NCBI GenBank assembly: GCA_009693235.1
Contig: SHXR01000001.1
Span: forward strand, 88,517-152,516
Reading direction: 5' to 3'
Source: Betaproteobacteria bacterium
GTDB lineage: Bacteria; Pseudomonadota; Gammaproteobacteria; Burkholderiales; SG8-39
DNA length: 64,000 nucleotides
Every line of letters starts with the position of its first letter. The first letter of the stretch is position 1. Made by a program: the position numbers and the translations under genes. Below, piece after piece: positions 30,147-38,515 of the stretch. The notes under the pieces were generated by a model. The model was not told the origin of the DNA and searched no databases. It saw nothing but the letters and a program-made list of their open reading frames with translations.

Positions 30147-31654
30147 ATGTTGCCCAGCTATGACCTTCTCATCATTGGCGGCGGCATCAATGGCACGGGC
30201 ATCGCCCGCGATGCGGCAGGCCGGGGTTTGTCGGTGCTGCTGGTTGAGAAGGACGATCTTGCCGCGCACACATCGTCCGCCAGTTCACGATTGATCCATG
30301 GCGGCTTGCGTTATCTCGAGCATTTTGAATTTCGCCTGGTCGCCGCTTCACTCGCCGAGCGCGAGGTGTTGCTCAAGGCAGCGCCGCACATCATTCATCC
30401 GCTGCAGTTCATCCTGCCGCACGCATCGCATCTGCGCCCGGCGTGGATGATTCGCCTTAGGCTCTGCTTGTATGACTGGCTGGGGGGCGTTCCTCATTGC
30501 CGCGGTCGAAGAGCGTGTCGTTGCAGCAGGGGGGGGCGATGGCCGGTCTTTTGCAGTCACAGTTCACCCGCGGATTCGAGTATGCCGATGCGTCGGCCGA
30601 CGATGCGCGGCTGGTCGCATTGAATGCGCTTGGGGCGGCGGACAAGGGCGCCACGATTCTTACTCGTACCGCATGTACGGCAGCGCATCGCCAAGGTGAC
30701 CATTGGCATGTCGAACTGTTCGACCAGGGCGCGCATGCGGCAAGAAACGTGTCCGCACGGGCCATCATCAATGCGGCCGGACCCTGGGCGGAGCTGGTCG
30801 CGCGTGATGTGACGCACACCCCAACGGCCGGTCGCTTGCGCCTGGTGCGCGGCAGCCATATCGTGGTCCCGCGACTCTACGAGGGCGACCACGCCTACCT
30901 GCTGCAGAACGAAGATAAGCGGATCGTTTTTCTGCTGTCGTACTTGCCAGGTTGCACGGTGATCGGCACCACGGATCAGGCCATCGACAGTCCGGACATT
31001 GAGCGAACGGCCAGCACAACCGAAATAGATTATCTGCGCGACGTGGCTGGGCGATATTTGAAGGCGGACGTTCGTTATGCGCCGGTGCTGGATTCTTGGG
31101 CGGGTGTGCGGGCGCTCTATGATGATGGCGAATCGGATCCGTCCGCGATTACCCGCGGTTATCGACTGATCCTCGAGGCGAGCGGACCGCCCATTCTCTC
31201 GGTGTTCGGCGGCAAAATCACCACTTACCGCAAGTTAGCCGAAGATGCGTTGCAACATCTCGCCAAGCACTTTCCGCATGCCGGTTCGGCATGGACCGCC
31301 ACCGAGCCCCTACCCGGCGGCAACCTCGGTGGGCGGCGTCTCGATGCTTTCATCGCGGCTACGCAACGCAAATACGCCGGGCTTGATTCCCGGCTGGTGG
31401 CGACGCTGGTGCTGCGGCACGGCGCGAATATCGATCTCGTCTTGAGGAGCGCGCGGTCGATGTCGGATCTGGGTGAACACTTCGGCGGCACGCTCTTTGA
31501 AACTGAGGTGCGCTATCTCCAGAACCGCGGGTGGGCGGTCCACGCCGACGATATCTTGTGGCGTCGGACCAAGGAAGGCTATGCCCTCTCAACCGCAGAG
31601 CGACAGCATCTGAGTGAATGGATGGCGAGCCACATTGCGGCGGGCACCCTGTGA
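30147..31654 (+). pseudogene. glpD: Glycerol-3-phosphate dehydrogenase (aerobic, FAD) with a one-base frameshift
   Basis: The first part has the FAD dinucleotide motif YDLLIIGGGINGTGIARDAA and HTSSASSRLIHGGLRYLEHF, typical of GlpD. It leaves frame in the run of six G at 30482-30487, after RLCLYDWLGG. One more G restores LYDWLGGRSSLPRSKSVS and the rest of the protein (TRGFEYADASADDARLVALN, VRGSHIVVP, SVFGGKITTYRKLAEDAL) to the stop at 31654. The repaired length is about 500 residues, normal for GlpD, which oxidises sn-glycerol-3-phosphate to DHAP and passes electrons to quinone. A GTG at 30141, overlapping the previous stop, is an alternative start. The break is either a homopolymer sequencing error or a slippage mutation; if real, the enzyme is lost. 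Confidence 0.85.
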
Positions 31655-32457
31655 TGGCCCGTCCTCTTCGCGAAATTCCGGTTGCGGCGCTGCGGGCGAT
31701 CCGGGGCCCCTTTCTTGATATCGACGATACACTCACGACCGATGGCAAGCTGACCGCGGAGGCCTATGATGCGCTGGAGCGTGCGCATCGAGTGGGCCTC
31801 CTGGGTGTGTCGGTCACTGGGCGGCCGGCGGGATGGTGCGATCACATCGCGCGCATGTGGCCGGTCGATGCGGTCGTGGGCGAGAACGGCGCGTTCTATT
31901 TTCGGCATGATGATCGCGCGCAAAAGCTGATCAAACGATTCGTCGATAATAATGCGACCCGCCGCGCCAATCGCGCACGTCTGGCGATGATTCGGGACGA
32001 GATCCTTGCTGCCGTACCAGGATACGCCGTTGCGTCCGATCAGCGCTATCGCGAAGCCGATCTGGCGATTGATTTTTGCGAGGACGTGCCTTCCTTGCCC
32101 ACTGCTGCGATTGATCAGATTGTCGCCCTCATGACCACACATGGCATGACCGCCAAGGTGAGCTCGATTCACGTCAACGGCTGGTTCGGCAGCTACAACA
32201 AACTTGGCATGACCCGCACGCTCTGTGCCGAGCAGTTCGGTATCGATCTCGATCGGTCGAGGCATGAATGGTTGTTCATCGGCGATTCGCCTAACGATGC
32301 GCCGATGTTTGGATTCTTTCCGCATTCGGTCGGCGTGGCTAACGTGATGGATTTTCTCGGCCGGATCGACTCGCCGCCACGCTATGTTTCTCACGGGCGC
32401 TCGGGCGACGGATTCGCCGAACTGGTCGGCCGACTCCTGGCCGCACGCGACGTCTGA
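31654..32457 (+). CDS. HAD-IIB family phosphatase
   Basis: A 267-residue HAD-superfamily hydrolase from ATG 31654, which overlaps the glpD stop (TGATG). Motif I is FLDIDDTLTTD (nucleophile Asp22, acid/base Asp24), motif II is GVSVTGR, and motif IV is FIGDSPNDAPMF. The C2-type cap between residues 80 and 190 places it in subclass IIB with sucrose-phosphate and mannosyl-3-phosphoglycerate phosphatase-like enzymes. A phosphorylated sugar or polyol is the likely substrate; coupling to glpD hints at glycerol-phosphate chemistry. Last gene of the 25.8-32.5 kb operon. Confidence 0.82.
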   Translation: MARPLREIPVAALRAIRGPFLDIDDTLTTDGKLTAEAYDALERAHRVGLLGVSVTGRPAGWCDHIARMWPVDAVVGENGAFYFRHDDRAQKLIKRFVDNNATRRANRARLAMIRDEILAAVPGYAVASDQRYREADLAIDFCEDVPSLPTAAIDQIVALMTTHGMTAKVSSIHVNGWFGSYNKLGMTRTLCAEQFGIDLDRSRHEWLFIGDSPNDAPMFGFFPHSVGVANVMDFLGRIDSPPRYVSHGRSGDGFAELVGRLLAARDV

Positions 32458-32474
32458 GGCTGTCCCCCCCGTGA

Positions 32475-32504
32475 TTGACAGGGTTTGAAGCCGGGGCCTA
32501 CACT
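32475..32504 (+). promoter_or_regulatory. Sigma70 promoter of the third TRAP operon
   Basis: TTGACA (32475-32480, perfect -35), an 18-base spacer and TACACT (32499-32504, 4/6 to the -10 consensus) lie 134 bases upstream of the dctP start. The resulting leader of about 130 bases ends in a strong AGGAGG ribosome site. No riboswitch fold was recognised in it. Confidence 0.55.
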
Positions 32505-32638
32505 GCCTGACCGATGGTTGGCGGAGGAGACAAACCCTGCATGCCCGGTAAGCGAACCGTGCGCGTCGAGCGGAGGCTTCCTCTCGATCTTACGTCCGGC
32601 AAAAGTCGTTTCACTGTCCTAGTGTAGGAGGATGACAA

Positions 32639-33808
32639 ATGCAGCATCAGCGTTTTATTAGATGGACGCGCATCGCTCGCTTGGCCGGCGCCGTCGCGCT
32701 TGCTTCGGGTTTGGCGGTTACGCCAGTCGCCGCGCAGCAGGCGACGACCACCCTCAAGATGCAGGCGACTTGGCCCGCATCACTCACCTTGTACGAGAAC
32801 TTCACGTACTGGGCCGAGCGGGTATCAAAACTGTCTGCCGGCACCATGAAAATCGATACGATGCCGGCCGGGCAGGTGGTGCCACCCTTTGAGGTGCTCG
32901 ACGCCACCCATAAGAAGGTAATCGACGGGGCGCATGCATGGGCCGGCTACTGGACCGGCAAGAACAAGGTATCGATCCTGTTTACCGGTGGCCCGGGCGG
33001 CACCTTCGGCATGGACATGATCGATTACATGGGCTGGATGTATCAAGGCGGCGGCTGGGATCTCTACCAAGAGTTCTACCAAAAGATTCTTAACCTGAAC
33101 GTCGTGGTCTATCCGATTCTTCCCTCTGGCCCGCAAGCCTTCGGCTGGTTCAAGCGCCCAATCAAGAACCTTGCAGACATGAAAGGCATGAAGTGCCGGC
33201 AGACCGGGATGGCGGCGGAAGTCTGGCAGCGCATGGGAATGACCACGGTCAATATGCCAGGTGGCGAGATCATTCCGGCTGCTCAGCGTGGCGTGATCGA
33301 CTGCGCGGAGTGGATTGGCGGCGTTGAAGACCTGCGTCTTGGCTTCCACACGGTCTGGAAATATCACTACACGCCGGGTGTGCATGAGAACACCACCGTC
33401 GGCGAAATCATTTTCAACGGCGATGTCTGGAAATCGCTCACCAACCAGCAGCAGGAATGGGTGAAATCGGCCGCCAATGAAACGTTCATCATCTGGTGGG
33501 CCAAATGGCAGCGGCAAAACGCCGATGCGATGAAAGAGATGCGCGAGAAACATGGCGTCCAGATTTTGCGCACGCCGACCGACATCCTGCTGCAGTTCCT
33601 AAAAACGTGGGACGAAATCGCCAAAGAAGAGAGTGCGAAGAGCCCGTTTTTCAAGAAGGTCCTCGACTCGCAACGCGCTTACGCCGAGCTAGTGGTACCG
33701 ACCAAGCGCTTCATGTTCCCGCCCTACTCGTTCGTGGCCGATTACTACTGGCCCGTAACAGCGGTGGCGCCCGCCAAACCTGCGGCGGCCCCGGCAGCGA
33801 AAAAGTAG
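32639..33808 (+). CDS. dctP: TRAP substrate-binding protein, TakP-like DctP family
   Basis: A 389-residue periplasmic receptor with a long signal peptide (about residues 1-33, ending TPVAAQQ). It belongs to the larger DctP subtype: ADMKGMKCRQTGMAAEVWQRM carries the ligand-binding Arg, followed by GVIDCAEWIGGVEDLRLGF, as in alpha-keto-acid-binding TakP. In that subtype an internal W/D pair and the Arg hold a 2-oxo or hydroxy acid with a metal ion. The C-terminus is Pro/Ala-rich (APAKPAAAPAAKK), probably flexible. It is separated from dctQM by a terminator hairpin that should leave receptor mRNA in excess. Confidence 0.88.
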   Translation: MQHQRFIRWTRIARLAGAVALASGLAVTPVAAQQATTTLKMQATWPASLTLYENFTYWAERVSKLSAGTMKIDTMPAGQVVPPFEVLDATHKKVIDGAHAWAGYWTGKNKVSILFTGGPGGTFGMDMIDYMGWMYQGGGWDLYQEFYQKILNLNVVVYPILPSGPQAFGWFKRPIKNLADMKGMKCRQTGMAAEVWQRMGMTTVNMPGGEIIPAAQRGVIDCAEWIGGVEDLRLGFHTVWKYHYTPGVHENTTVGEIIFNGDVWKSLTNQQQEWVKSAANETFIIWWAKWQRQNADAMKEMREKHGVQILRTPTDILLQFLKTWDEIAKEESAKSPFFKKVLDSQRAYAELVVPTKRFMFPPYSFVADYYWPVTAVAPAKPAAAPAAKK

Positions 33809-33823
33809 TGGCCTTAGGGCCGG

Positions 33824-33856
33824 CAAGCGGGGCCCAAACGCCCCGCTTGTTTTTTT
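33824..33856 (+). terminator. Rho-independent terminator between dctP and dctQ
   Basis: CAAGCGGGGC (33824-33833), loop CCAAAC, and GCCCCGCTTG (33840-33849) form a perfect ten-pair stem followed by seven T (33850-33856). It lies inside the operon, so it probably acts as a partial terminator that sets the receptor:permease ratio. Confidence 0.88.
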
Positions 33857-33931
33857 GGTGATTCCGGCAGCATGTGAAGTGTTGCGCCGCGTCGTGCAAC
33901 AATTTACCCAATATATCTAAAGGGGAGGCCA

Positions 33932-34492
33932 ATGGCCGATTCAAATCTCGCGCCAGAGTGGCTGCTTAAAATCGTTCGACGCATCGACAGCTTCACCGAC
34001 ACGACCGGCACTTGGTTTGCATGGTTGGCGGTGCCGCTCGTCCTGGTCGTATCGTGGGAAGTGATTGCCCGTTATCTGTTCAATGCGCCGACCGAGTGGG
34101 CGTTCGACGCGACCTACATGCTGTACGGCACGTTCTTCATGCTTGGCGCCGCCTACACGCTGCACAAGGGGGCACATATCCGCACCGACTTCCTGTGGGA
34201 GAACTGGTCAGCCAAGACGAAGGGTACGATCGACGCCATTGCCTATCTGTTCCTCTTTCTGCCGGGTTTGCTGGCGTTCTTCTTGATTAGCTTCGGCGAG
34301 TTCTGGGCCTCGTTCCTGATCGGCGAGACCTCCGAGCAGACGCCCTGGCGCCCGCTCCTGTGGCCATTCAAGGGGATGGTTGCCCTGGCGATCCTGCTGC
34401 TACTCGTGCAAGGCGTGTCCGAGTTCCTGAAGAGCTGGTGGGCGGCCAAGACCGGCATCGAACTTGAGCACAAAGAGAAAATAGAGGTCTGA
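33932..34492 (+). CDS. dctQ: TRAP transporter small permease, DctQ family (third system)
   Basis: A 186-residue membrane protein with four hydrophobic segments and the WEVIARYLFNAPTEWAFDAT motif. It is longer than the other two DctQ proteins here and has a charged C-terminus (ELEHKEKIEV). An AAGGGGAG ribosome site precedes the start. It is followed by dctM after three bases. Confidence 0.9.
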   Translation: MADSNLAPEWLLKIVRRIDSFTDTTGTWFAWLAVPLVLVVSWEVIARYLFNAPTEWAFDATYMLYGTFFMLGAAYTLHKGAHIRTDFLWENWSAKTKGTIDAIAYLFLFLPGLLAFFLISFGEFWASFLIGETSEQTPWRPLLWPFKGMVALAILLLLVQGVSEFLKSWWAAKTGIELEHKEKIEV

Positions 34493-34495
34493 GCA

Positions 34496-36013
34496 ATGAA
34501 TTCACTTGAGCTCCTCGGCCTCATCATGTTGCTCGTGATGATCGGTGTCATTTTCGTCGGCTTCCCGATCTCCTTTACGCTGCTCTTCCTCGCTTTCGTG
34601 TTCGGCTATTTCGGCCTGGGCGATATCGTATTCAGCCTGGCTTATTTCCAGACGATCGGAATGATGAAGGAGGAACTGCTGGCGGCCGTGCCACTTTTCA
34701 TCTTCATGGGATTCATCACCGAGCAAGCGGGATTAATGGAACGCTTGTTCGGGGCGCTGCGCATGATGCTGGCGCCCGTTCGCGGCGCGCTCTTCCTCGT
34801 GGTGATTCTCACCTCAACCATCTTCGCGATGGCCACCGGAATCGTCGGTGCGGCAGTGACAGTGCTTGGCATTATGGCCGCACCGATCATGGTGAAGACC
34901 GGGTACGACGCCAAGTTGTCGGCTGGGGCGATCACCGCAGGTGGCACGCTGGGCATTTTGATTCCTCCGTCGGTCATGCTGATCGTCATGGGACCGGTGC
35001 TTGGCGTATCGGTGGCCGATTTGTATGCCGCGGCCTTCGGGCCCGGCTTCCTGCTCGCCAGCATGTACGTCGTTTATCTGATGGCGAGATCCATCATCAA
35101 TCCGAAGCTCGGTCCGCCAGTGCCGATCGAAGAGCGTGTTTCCAGTGTCGGCGTGCTGATCAAGGAAGTGCTCATCGGCGTGGCGCCGCTTGCCGCGCTC
35201 ATCGCTGCGACCCTCGGCTCCATTCTTGCCGGTGCTGCGACGCCAACCGAAGCCGCCGGCGTTGGCGCCTTGGGGGCCGTCATTCTTGCGCTGGTCTACC
35301 GCCGGTTCACCTTGGCCGGGCTGAAACAGGCATGCCTGTCGACGCTGACGACCTCGAGCATGGTGCTGTTCCTCGCCGTCACCTCGAGCATCTTTGGCGC
35401 GGTGTTCGCGCGCCTTGGCACGGCGAATTGGATCACCGAAACGATGATCGCGATGTCGTTTGGTCCGATCGTGATGCTGAGCGCCGTCGTGATCCTGCTT
35501 TTCCTACTCGGATGGCCGTTCGAGTGGCCGGCGATCATTCTCGTTTTTCTACCGGTGTTTTATCCGGTCATCGACGCGATCAGACCGGCACTGGGTGTCT
35601 CCCTTGGAATGCCGCCGGAATACGTGATGATCTGGTTCGGAGCGTTGGTCGCGGTCGTCATGCAAACCGCTTATCTCTCGCCGCCGGTTGCGATGTCTGC
35701 GTATTACCTGCGCCAAGTGGTGAAGGACTGGTCGCTCGGGTTGATTTACAAGGGCATGTTCCAGTTCATGGTGATTCAGTGCATCGCCATTGTCCTGCTC
35801 ATCGCATTCCCGCAGATCGCCATCTGGTTCCCGCAGCAATTGCAGGATTCGCGCAATAACGAGATCCATGAACAGGTTGAAGACAACGCCGAAAGCCTTG
35901 AGCGCGACAGCATGGAAAGCATGCAACAACAGTCAGATGAGAGCCAGAAGGCCCTCGAAAAGAGTGAAGAGGAGGCGAAGCCGCCTGCTGCCGGGGGAGC
36001 ATCCAAGCAGTAG
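34496..36013 (+). CDS. dctM: TRAP transporter large permease with acidic C-terminal extension
   Basis: A 505-residue DctM. The transporter core (about residues 1-445) has VPLFIFMGFI, GTLGILIPPSVMLIVMG and AYLSPPVAMSAYYLRQ, and the last membrane segment ends WFPQQ. Beyond it is a Glu-, Asp-, Ser- and Gln-rich tail of about 60 residues (SRNNEIHEQVEDNAESLERD onward, with many EE and SE pairs) that is absent from the other two DctM proteins in this window. The tail looks disordered or weakly coiled. It pairs with the DctQ at 33932 and the TakP-like receptor. Confidence 0.9.
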   Translation: MNSLELLGLIMLLVMIGVIFVGFPISFTLLFLAFVFGYFGLGDIVFSLAYFQTIGMMKEELLAAVPLFIFMGFITEQAGLMERLFGALRMMLAPVRGALFLVVILTSTIFAMATGIVGAAVTVLGIMAAPIMVKTGYDAKLSAGAITAGGTLGILIPPSVMLIVMGPVLGVSVADLYAAAFGPGFLLASMYVVYLMARSIINPKLGPPVPIEERVSSVGVLIKEVLIGVAPLAALIAATLGSILAGAATPTEAAGVGALGAVILALVYRRFTLAGLKQACLSTLTTSSMVLFLAVTSSIFGAVFARLGTANWITETMIAMSFGPIVMLSAVVILLFLLGWPFEWPAIILVFLPVFYPVIDAIRPALGVSLGMPPEYVMIWFGALVAVVMQTAYLSPPVAMSAYYLRQVVKDWSLGLIYKGMFQFMVIQCIAIVLLIAFPQIAIWFPQQLQDSRNNEIHEQVEDNAESLERDSMESMQQQSDESQKALEKSEEEAKPPAAGGASKQ

Positions 36014-36040
36014 GGAAAAGGTTTCACAGAGTAGACCGAG

Positions 36041-36065
36041 CGGGCGCCCCGGCGCCCGTTTTTTT
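36041..36065 (+). terminator. Rho-independent terminator of the third TRAP operon
   Basis: CGGGCGCC (36041-36048) and GGCGCCCG (36051-36058) form a tight stem, followed by seven T (36059-36065). It starts 28 bases after the dctM stop. Confidence 0.88.
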
Positions 36066-36100
36066 CCGAGCCCATGCCTGACAGTCGGCAGGAGACGCGA

Positions 36101-36328
36101 GTGAAAATCACCGCCGTCGAATCCATCCAACTCGCCGAGTTTCCCAATACGCTCGTTCAAGAAGTGGTGCGCGCGTTCTATCACGGCTGGTACGGTGACA
36201 TCGTCACGCAGTTGCCGTCCCTCAAGAATGGTCGAATCAGCGCGCCGTGCTGGCCTGGGCTCGGTACCGCGCTGCGACTGGAAATCAAAAGGCGCAACGA
36301 CGCGACCGTTCGGGTCAGTAGGCTCTAG
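36101..36328 (+). pseudogene. Collapsed enolase-superfamily (mandelate racemase-like) gene, internal deletion
   Basis: A 75-residue open frame from GTG 36101 with a GGAGA site. Its start, MKITAVESIQLAEFPNTL, is the usual N-terminus of mandelate racemase/muconate lactonizing-type enzymes. It passes directly into VQEVVRAFYHGWYGDIVTQL and then PGLGTALRLEIKRR, which matches the extreme C-terminus of the same family (G..I.AP.GPGLG..L). About 300 central residues, including all catalytic and metal-binding positions, are missing, yet the junction is in frame. A truncated protein may still be made but cannot be an enzyme. The TSUP gene starts directly after its stop, so the transcript may be kept for that reason. 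Confidence 0.6.
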
Positions 36329-37126
36329 ATGGATGCCTGGCTACTCGTTTATGCCGCAATCGGTGCGGTCTTCGGATTTCTCGCGGGCTTGCTGGGCATC
36401 GGGGGTGGGGCGGTGTCGGTGCCGCTGACAACGATGGCCTTCGCCGCGCAGGACTTCAATCGCGAGACGATCCTGCACACTGCGTTGGGCACCGGCATGG
36501 CAACGATCGTCTTCACATCGTTCGCGAGCATGCGCGCTCACGATAAGTTGGGCGGTGTCGACTGGATCATCGTCCGTCGCATGACGCCAGGCATTGTGAT
36601 CGGTACGTTTCTCGCGACCGCCATCGCGCGCTACATCCCGACGTTTCCGCTCGCAGTGATCTTCGTGTGTTTTCTTTTCTACATGGCCACCACGATGCTA
36701 TTCAGCTGGCAACCGAAGCCATCACGCCAGATGCCGGGGACCACCGGTCAACACATCGCAGGATTCTTAATTGGCGGGGGCTCCGGCATCGTTGGTATCG
36801 GCGGCGGCGCCATTGCCACGCCTTACATGGTGTTTTGCAACGTACCGTTTCGCACCGCTATCGGAACCTCCGCGGCGCTCGGTTTGCCCATTTCAATTAC
36901 GGGCACGATCGGCTACATCATCAACGGTTGGGGCCACGCCGGGCTGCCGCCCTATAGCGTCGGCTATGTGTATCTGCCGGCAATGATCGGGTTTGTCGTC
37001 GCCAGCATGGCGGCCGCGCCGTGGGGCGCCAGCCTGTCGCATCGCTTGTCGACGAAAGTGCTGAGGAAAACCTTCGCGGTCGTCATGTATGCACTCGTGA
37101 CGAAGATGTTTTTGACGCTGTGGTAG
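36329..37126 (+). CDS. Sulfite exporter TauE/SafE (TSUP) family permease
   Basis: A 265-residue membrane protein with about eight hydrophobic segments. The two TSUP repeats are visible: FLAGLLGIGGGAVSVPLTTM near the N-terminus and GGGSGIVGIGGGAIATPYMV in the second half. Members export sulfite, sulfoacetate or other organic anions. The ATG abuts the stop of the collapsed enolase-superfamily gene (TAGATG), so translation is probably coupled. The partner function may have been lost with that gene. Confidence 0.88.
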   Translation: MDAWLLVYAAIGAVFGFLAGLLGIGGGAVSVPLTTMAFAAQDFNRETILHTALGTGMATIVFTSFASMRAHDKLGGVDWIIVRRMTPGIVIGTFLATAIARYIPTFPLAVIFVCFLFYMATTMLFSWQPKPSRQMPGTTGQHIAGFLIGGGSGIVGIGGGAIATPYMVFCNVPFRTAIGTSAALGLPISITGTIGYIINGWGHAGLPPYSVGYVYLPAMIGFVVASMAAAPWGASLSHRLSTKVLRKTFAVVMYALVTKMFLTLW

Positions 37127-37205
37127 ATCGAACGAGACCGAAAGGGATCGCGTCTTGCCTGACGGCATGTCAAGACCGACAAGGGTCGTGTTAGTTTTGC
37201 GTCGC

Positions 37206-38429
37206 TCAAACAATTCCATCTGTTTTCAGCTTGGCGATGTCCGCAGCGGTCATCTTTAGCACATCGCGCAATACCTCATCCGTATGCTGCCCCAACACGG
37301 GCGGTGCGCTCTTGAATTCGAGTTGCGTGCCGGAGAATCGCATTGGGCTCGCGACGCCGGCGAGCTTGCCCGCGACCGGGTGATCCAATTCGATCTTGAT
37401 GTTGCGGGCGCGGACCTGCGGATCGTCGAACACCTGTGCGACCGTGTTGATCGGCCCGTTAGCGACGCCCGCCGCTTCCAGCGTCTCGACCCAATCCTTG
37501 GTCGTGCGCGTCACGAATATCTCTTGCAGGATGCGCGTCATCTCGATGCGGTTCTCGACCCGTTTGCCGTTGGTGGCAAAGCGCGGATCGGTGGCGAGTT
37601 CCGGGCGTTTCAATACATCGCACAGTTTCTTATAGAGGTTGTCGTTGCCGCACGCGACGATCACATCGCCGTCTTTTGTTTTGAAGGGCTGATACGGCAC
37701 GATGTTCGGATGCAGATTGCCGATCCGTTTGGGCGATTGCCCGGTCGCGAAGTAGTTGGTGTTCTGATACGCAAGGAGGGCAATTTGCGAATCGAGCAGC
37801 GCACAGTCGATATGCTGCCCGACGCCGGTGCGTTCGCGATTGGCGATGGCGGCACAGATGGCGATCGAGGCATACATGCCGGTAATGATGTCTGCCACCG
37901 GCACGCCCGCGCGCTGCGGTCCGCCACCCGGTGCGCCATCGGGTTCGCCCGTCACGCTCATCATCCCGCCCATCCCCTGGATCATGAAGTCATAGCCGGG
38001 TTGTTCGCGATAAGGCCCGGTTTGGCCAAACCCGGTGACCGAGCAATAGATGAGCTTCGCGTTGATCTTCTTCAGATCGTCGAAGCCCAGGCCGTAACGT
38101 GATAGATCGCCAAACTTGTAGTTCTCGATCAGCACATCGGAGATCTTCGCGAGTTCACGAACGATTCGTTGGCCCTCGGCGGAGGCGATATTGAGCGTGA
38201 TCGATTTCTTGCCGCGATTGGCCGAGGTGAAGTACGCGGAATCTTTCGTGTCCTTGCCCGCCTTGTCTTTGATCCATGGCGGCCCAAAGGCGCGCGAGTC
38301 GTCGCCCTTCAACGGGCGTTCGACTTTGATGACTTCGGCGCCGAGATCGGCAAGGTTCTGCCCGCACCACGGCCCGGCGAGTACGCGGGAGAGGTCGAGC
38401 ACACGAATATGGGAAAGCGGTCCGGCCAT
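37206..38429 (-). CDS. CaiB/BaiF (family III) CoA transferase
   Basis: A 407-residue class III CoA transferase. The N-terminus IRVLDLSRVLAGPWCGQNLADLGAEVIKVE is cut to its diagnostic parts here: VLDLSRVLAGP and ADLGAEVIKVE. SVTGFGQTGPY is at about 130-140, and PGYDFMIQGMGG contains the catalytic Asp147 that forms the CoA-acyl anhydride intermediate. The family moves CoA between carboxylic acids (formyl/oxalate, carnitine, succinyl donors). The C-terminal LGQHTDEVLRDVL is canonical. It lies 86 bases downstream of a Bug receptor gene on the same strand, suggesting that acid uptake and CoA activation are coupled. Confidence 0.92.
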   Translation of the reverse strand: MAGPLSHIRVLDLSRVLAGPWCGQNLADLGAEVIKVERPLKGDDSRAFGPPWIKDKAGKDTKDSAYFTSANRGKKSITLNIASAEGQRIVRELAKISDVLIENYKFGDLSRYGLGFDDLKKINAKLIYCSVTGFGQTGPYREQPGYDFMIQGMGGMMSVTGEPDGAPGGGPQRAGVPVADIITGMYASIAICAAIANRERTGVGQHIDCALLDSQIALLAYQNTNYFATGQSPKRIGNLHPNIVPYQPFKTKDGDVIVACGNDNLYKKLCDVLKRPELATDPRFATNGKRVENRIEMTRILQEIFVTRTTKDWVETLEAAGVANGPINTVAQVFDDPQVRARNIKIELDHPVAGKLAGVASPMRFSGTQLEFKSAPPVLGQHTDEVLRDVLKMTAADIAKLKTDGIV

Positions 38430-38515
38430 GTGAGTCTCTGTAGAGGGGAAGGGCGCCCGGATCTTACCCTACCGCTCGCCGCGCCTTGCCGTGGTGCCGG
38501 TGCGGGGCACGCACG

